From Hygrophila difformis (taxonomy: Eukaryota; Streptophyta; Magnoliopsida; Lamiales; Acanthaceae), in NCBI GenBank assembly GCA_030278955.1, contig JAOANR010000004.1, positions 53,695,459 through 53,759,458 on the forward strand: a DNA stretch of 64,000 nucleotides. Reading direction: 5' to 3'. The notes beneath the pieces are model-generated. The model had not been told where the DNA came from. It saw nothing but the letters and a program-made list of their open reading frames with translations, and made no database searches. Below, piece after piece: positions 60,093 to 64,000 of the stretch (position 1 is the stretch's first letter; the number at the start of each line of letters is the position of its first letter). The position numbers and the translations under genes are program-made.

Positions 60093-60967
60093 TAGGGGTG
60101 ATATCGAGTCGAGTCGAGCTCGAGTATCATGGTACTTGAGCTTGAGCTTGACAACATATATTTGAGTTCGAGCTCGAGCTCGAGTATCATCAAGTCGAGT
60201 TTGATCTCGAGTATCATCGAGTTCGAGTTTAAGTTCGAGTAGTTGGCGTGTTCTTTTTTTTCTAAGCTCGAGCTTGAATTTGTAGCTTAAGTATGAATTT
60301 ATTTTATTTTTCTTAATATTTGATTTAGAATTTTTAACCATAGCCTAAAAGACACAATTTAATTTGGTACTTGAATATTGTGTTGATTATCGTACAACTA
60401 AAGATAGAACTAAAATTCTTTAAAAATATATTTAATTTTTTTAGAATGACTATTTTTCCTTGTTTAGATATTTTAAAGATTAATACGGACCCACCCAGCA
60501 CGAGACGAGATGAGACTGAAAATTCACAGAATGACTATTTTTCCTTGTTTAGATATTTTAGAGGAAGTAAATTCTAAAAGTTCGATATTTAAAAACTACA
60601 AGCGAGACGAATCTAACAAGATCTCACTTGGCGATATTTTAACTTATATAATCATGATAAAACTTTAAGTCAAAGTATATGAGTGAACAGTAGTAAAATG
60701 TCAAATGTAGCTAACAAAAAAAAACGGAGGAAGTATATTTTTTCTAATAGAAAATAGAGTGGACTGTGAGGGAAAGTATGAAACGAAGATTATTTAAAAT
60801 GTATGTTAATGGTGTTATCGAGTCGAGTCGAGCTCAAACACTCGAGTCGAGTTCGAGTCGAGCTTGACTTGATGCGAGCTCGAGCTGGAGTCGAGTAGCG
60901 ATAGTCGAGTATGAGTCGAGTTTTTTTCGAGTCGAGTACGAGTAGCACTACTCGTTAATCACCCCTA
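60093..60967. mobile_element. hAT-type element, GAGTCGAGCTCGAG family, perfect TSD
   Basis: This 875-bp element has ends TAGGGGTGAT and ATCACCCCTA. GGTGTGCC lies at 60085-60092 and 60968-60975. Both arms are dense in GAGTCGAG and GAGCTCGAG. A Stowaway fragment (60445-60733) is nested inside. There is no transposase. Confidence 0.92.
60445..60733. mobile_element. Rearranged Stowaway inside the hAT element
   Basis: The body AAGTTCGATATTTAAAAACT and the right end AAAAAAACGGAGGAAG before TA are subfamily A. The left half is disturbed: TGACTATTTTTCCTTGTTTA occurs twice (60447 and 60532). Confidence 0.65.
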
Positions 60968-60975
60968 GGTGTGCC

Positions 60976-61172
60976 CATTGAGTCACTCATAGACTTTGAC
61001 TTAAAGTTTTATCATGGTTAGATCTTGTTAGATTCGTCTCGTCTTGAAGTTTTTAAATATCGAACTTTTAGAAATTTTATTTGTACCGAATTTGAGTTAT
61101 TAATGGTTTAAAAATTGTATTGGACTGCGTGCGCTGGGTGGGTCCGTAGCAATCTTTAAAAATCAGAGTAAT
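60976..61172. mobile_element. Stowaway subfamily A fragment beside the hAT TSD
   Basis: ACTTTGACTTAAAGTTTTAT, GATTCGTCTCGTC and TGGACTGCGTGCGCTGG match subfamily A. The left end is missing at the hAT boundary. Confidence 0.6.
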
Positions 61173-61497
61173 TACCTAGTAAAAAAAATTGGAAGGAATA
61201 AGGAAATGGGCCGGATTAATTGGATCATGTTTGAATTCTGGTAACGTTGTATTTGGGCCGGGCTTTCATGTTGTTGTATTGTATATTTGTATGGCACATG
61301 ATACCCTTTTGCTGCCCGTTTTAAGTGATCCTATAATATAGAAGTAGTAGTACTCCGCAGTGACGACTCGTAAAGTCAATTACAAAACAAAACTTAAACA
61401 CAAGAAACAACAGTTGCACAAAGCCCTTAAAAATTTATGTAATGATGATGATGGTAGATAAAGAATCGTAGGTACTTAGAGGAGGAGGATATATGGA

Positions 61498-61507
61498 GTA
61501 TATATAC
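61498..61507 (+). promoter_or_regulatory. Possible TATA box of the DUF604 gene
   Basis: GTATATATAC lies about 260 nt before the ATG, with a pyrimidine-rich leader (repeated CTCCATT) between. Confidence 0.4.
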
Positions 61508-61765
61508 CGCAAAAATTAATTAAAGAGCCAATAATGTCGCCTCCTCCTTCGCTCATTTCACCAACAAATTAAACTACTGCTCTCTGCATTTTCCTCGATA
61601 GACCATCTCTAACCAAAACAAAATTAAAACACTCTCCATTCATTCTCCATTATTCTCCTTTCTCCATTCTCCATTATTGTTTTCTTCTTCTTTCCCCATG
61701 GTCGCCTTATTATATTTTCTCATCATCATCCCTACCCATCATTCTCACCGCCGCCTTAATTCCCG

Positions 61766-63755
61766 ATGAACCACTCATCCATCCCTTCTTCCTCCCACCG
61801 CTCCTCCTCCTCCTCCTCCGGCCTCCTCCGCACCAGTTCCTTCCCCTTACTCCTCCTCTTTCTCCTCCTCATCCTTTACTGCCTTTACTCCTCCCGCCTC
61901 CTCCTTCTCACCCCTCCTGACTGCACCACCACCACTACTCATCATCATCCCCTTCCCCACAAACTCATCTCCTCATCCAATTCCTCCTCCTCCTCCAACC
62001 CCGACGACACCCACACCCACACCAACACCAATTCCCCCTCCCTCCCCGCCGCCGCCGCCGCTGCCGCTGCCTCCCAAGACGACGACACCCACCTCAACCA
62101 CATTGCCTTCGGCATTGCAGCCTCGGCCGACCTCTGGGAGACCCGCAAGGAATACATCAAGCTATGGTGGCGCCCCGGCAAGGCCCGCGGCGTCGTCTGG
62201 CTCGACCGCAACGTCACCATCTCCGATGAGGACCGCGCCGCCCTCCCTCAGATCCGCATCTCCCAGGACACCAAGCACTTCCCCTACACCCACCCGCAGG
62301 GCACCCGGGCCGCCCTTCGGATCTCCCGGGTGGTCTCGGAGACCCTCCGCCTCGGGATGGAGGGCGTAAGGTGGTTCGTCATGGGCGACGACGACACCGT
62401 CTTCGTCGTGGAGAATTTGATCCGTGTCCTCAACAAGTACAACCACTCCCAGCTATATTACATCGGCAGCTCCTCCGAGAGCCACATACAGAACATATTC
62501 TTCTCGTACGCCATGGCCTACGGCGGCGGCGGCTTTGCCATAAGCTACCCGCTGGCTCGGGAGCTGGCAAAGATTCAGGATGGCTGCATTCATCGCTACC
62601 CGGGCCTGTACGGAAGCGACGATCGAATCCAGGCCTGCATGGCCGAGCTGGGAGTGCCACTCACCAAAGAACTAGGTTTTCATCAAGTAAGTTTTTGTTG
62701 AAATACAAAAATTCAACAACAGCAAGGGTAATTTAAACAACGGCATGCACCTGCCGTACAAGATTGCCTCTTTTATTTATATCCTAGACTGCCTGTTATA
62801 TAAATTGAGGAATAGTTTTGGACACCATGATCATATTACCTTAGAAAAATGTTTATTGTTCCCCAAATATGTGTATCATCGATCTACCTTAATCTGAACT
62901 ATCGTTTCCATTGTACAGTATGATGTGTATGGCAACCTGCTGGGACTCATGGGGGCACATCCAGTGACTCCACTGGTATCGCTTCACCATTTGGACGTGG
63001 TGGATCCAATATTCCCGGGCATGACCCGAGTGCACGCCCTCCAGAAACTGTTCGACTCCGCCAGATTCGATTCGGCCAGTATAGTGCAGCAATCGATCTG
63101 CTACGACAAGAAGCGGAACTGGTCCATCACCTTATCGTGGGGCTATGTGGTGCAAATCATAAAGGGCGTCATGTCGCCGCGGGAGCTTGAAATGCCGACC
63201 AGGACGTTCCTGAATTGGTATAAAAGAGCTGACTACACGGCCTACGCATTCAACACGAGGCCCGTGACGAGGCAGCCTTGCCAGAAACCCTATTTGTTTT
63301 ACTTATCCTCGGTGAAGTACAATGAGGAGAGTAACCAAATAATGGGGATCTACACGTTCCACCACGACACGTATCCTTACTGTCGATGGAAGGCTGCACC
63401 CCCCGATCGCGTCAGGTCCATCGTCGTCATGAAAAAGCCCGATGCCAATCGGTGGAAGAGAGTAAGTCCAACACTATATATATTGCAAGAAAAAAATGAA
63501 GTTATTTTTATTACAAAATGTTGGTGACTTTTTTTTATTTCCATGTAGCGTCCAAAATCTTCATCCAAAAGTTACAATTTAGTAAAGTAAGGTGATAGGA
63601 AGACAGCATTGTTTGTTTGATACCATATGTCGTGAATTTATGATGTTTTGCAGTCGCCTAGGAGGGATTGTTGTAGAGTTTTGCCTTCAGGGAAGGAATC
63701 GGTGTTGTTCTTGTGGGTCGGTGGATGCAAAAATGGGGAGGCAAGCACATTGTAG
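61766..63755 (+). CDS. DUF604 / GT31-like (Fringe-related) glycosyltransferase
   Basis: Three exons, 61766-62686, 62919-63461 and 63654-63755, join in phase 0 by GT-AG introns and encode 521 aa. Residues about 24-47 (SFPLLLLFLLLILYCLYSS) form a signal anchor, predicting a type II Golgi protein. A Ser/Thr/His/Ala-rich stem runs to about residue 105. The lumenal domain starts at HIAFGIAASADLWETRKEYI and includes WWRPGKARGVVWLD, the DxD-type metal/nucleotide-sugar site MGDDDTVF (D208-D210), YGGGGFAISYPLA and GSDDRIQACMAELGV. The last exon gives SPRRDCCRV and WVGGCKNGEASTL, the usual family end. These proteins resemble Fringe and beta-1,3-galactosyltransferases, but donor and acceptor are not established. 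All conserved blocks are intact. An overlapping plus-strand frame after the stop (63713-63904) is not credible. Confidence 0.9.
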
Positions 63756-64000
63756 TATACATAGTGAACGGACAGAAAAAACTTGGTGATTTTGCGACGA
63801 TCCCTTTTGGTAACTGGCAAGTACCTCCAGACCAAGCAAGCACCCTGAAAACTACTGTAGTGTCGAAATTCTTGGATGCGATCTCACGACAAAGGAAGGC
63901 ATGATGCGAGCATAGAATTATGCTTCTTGGGTTAGATCAAGACCAGTGAAATCTGTGCATAATTCACATATTGGAACACAGGGTTTTGTGTGCATTGGAG
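63756..64000. other. DUF604 gene 3' flank
   Basis: This is the probable 3' UTR. Nothing else was seen. Confidence 0.45.

Noticed and set aside
62103..62736. Extra frames over the DUF604 exon
   Set aside because: They are GC-rich shadows; the family blocks are all in the 61766 frame.
63713..63904. Plus-strand frame after the DUF604 stop codon
   Set aside because: It overlaps the last exon in another frame, and the family C-terminus is already complete.

Overview
The window is nuclear DNA from a flowering plant. The gene set points to a eudicot, perhaps an asterid or Lamiales species, but I cannot name the species. Plant-only families (phototropin, CrRLK1L receptor kinase, dirigent protein, plant 3-ketoacyl-CoA synthase), GT-AG introns, GC-rich exons in AT-rich spacer, and many non-autonomous transposons and microsatellites support this.

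Seven genes can be supported. From left to right they are: the 3' end of RAD51D (+, exons 277-426 and 1103-1138); a two-exon dirigent protein with a signal peptide and a long Ala/Pro/Thr-rich extension (+, 2391-3801); an intronless KCS12-type 3-ketoacyl-CoA synthase (+, 15334-16767); an intronless HERK1-like receptor kinase (+, 26671-29163); a 157-aa plant protein of unknown function (-, 40160-40633); a 23-exon PHOT1 phototropin (-, 42110-51559); and a three-exon DUF604/GT31 glycosyltransferase-like protein (+, 61766-63755). These are independent plant genes with no operon-like relationship. An unidentified possible exon (-, 55940-56180) and a possible C-terminal coding relic (+, 55022-55171) are weaker.

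The spaces between genes are mostly mobile DNA. Several elements have ends and target-site duplications (TSDs) readable directly: five hAT-type elements with 8-bp TSDs (four perfect), three Harbinger-like elements with 3-bp TSDs, about fifteen Stowaway-like MITEs ending CTCCCTCCGT beside TA, a Helitron inserted A^T inside a Stowaway, a CACTA element with TSD CCG inserted at the end of a Mutator-like element with a 9-bp TSD, and a tRNA-derived SINE family with 15-16 bp TSDs. A degraded hAT transposase relic lies at 18479-18690.

I did not find a convincing new biological system. The observation most worth checking is in PHOT1: exon 1 carries one base too many, so the N-terminal frame does not join the frame of both LOV domains and the kinase. 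A second point is a 111-nt stop-free PHOT1 intron in the kinase activation segment. The rest is a clear record of nested transposition.
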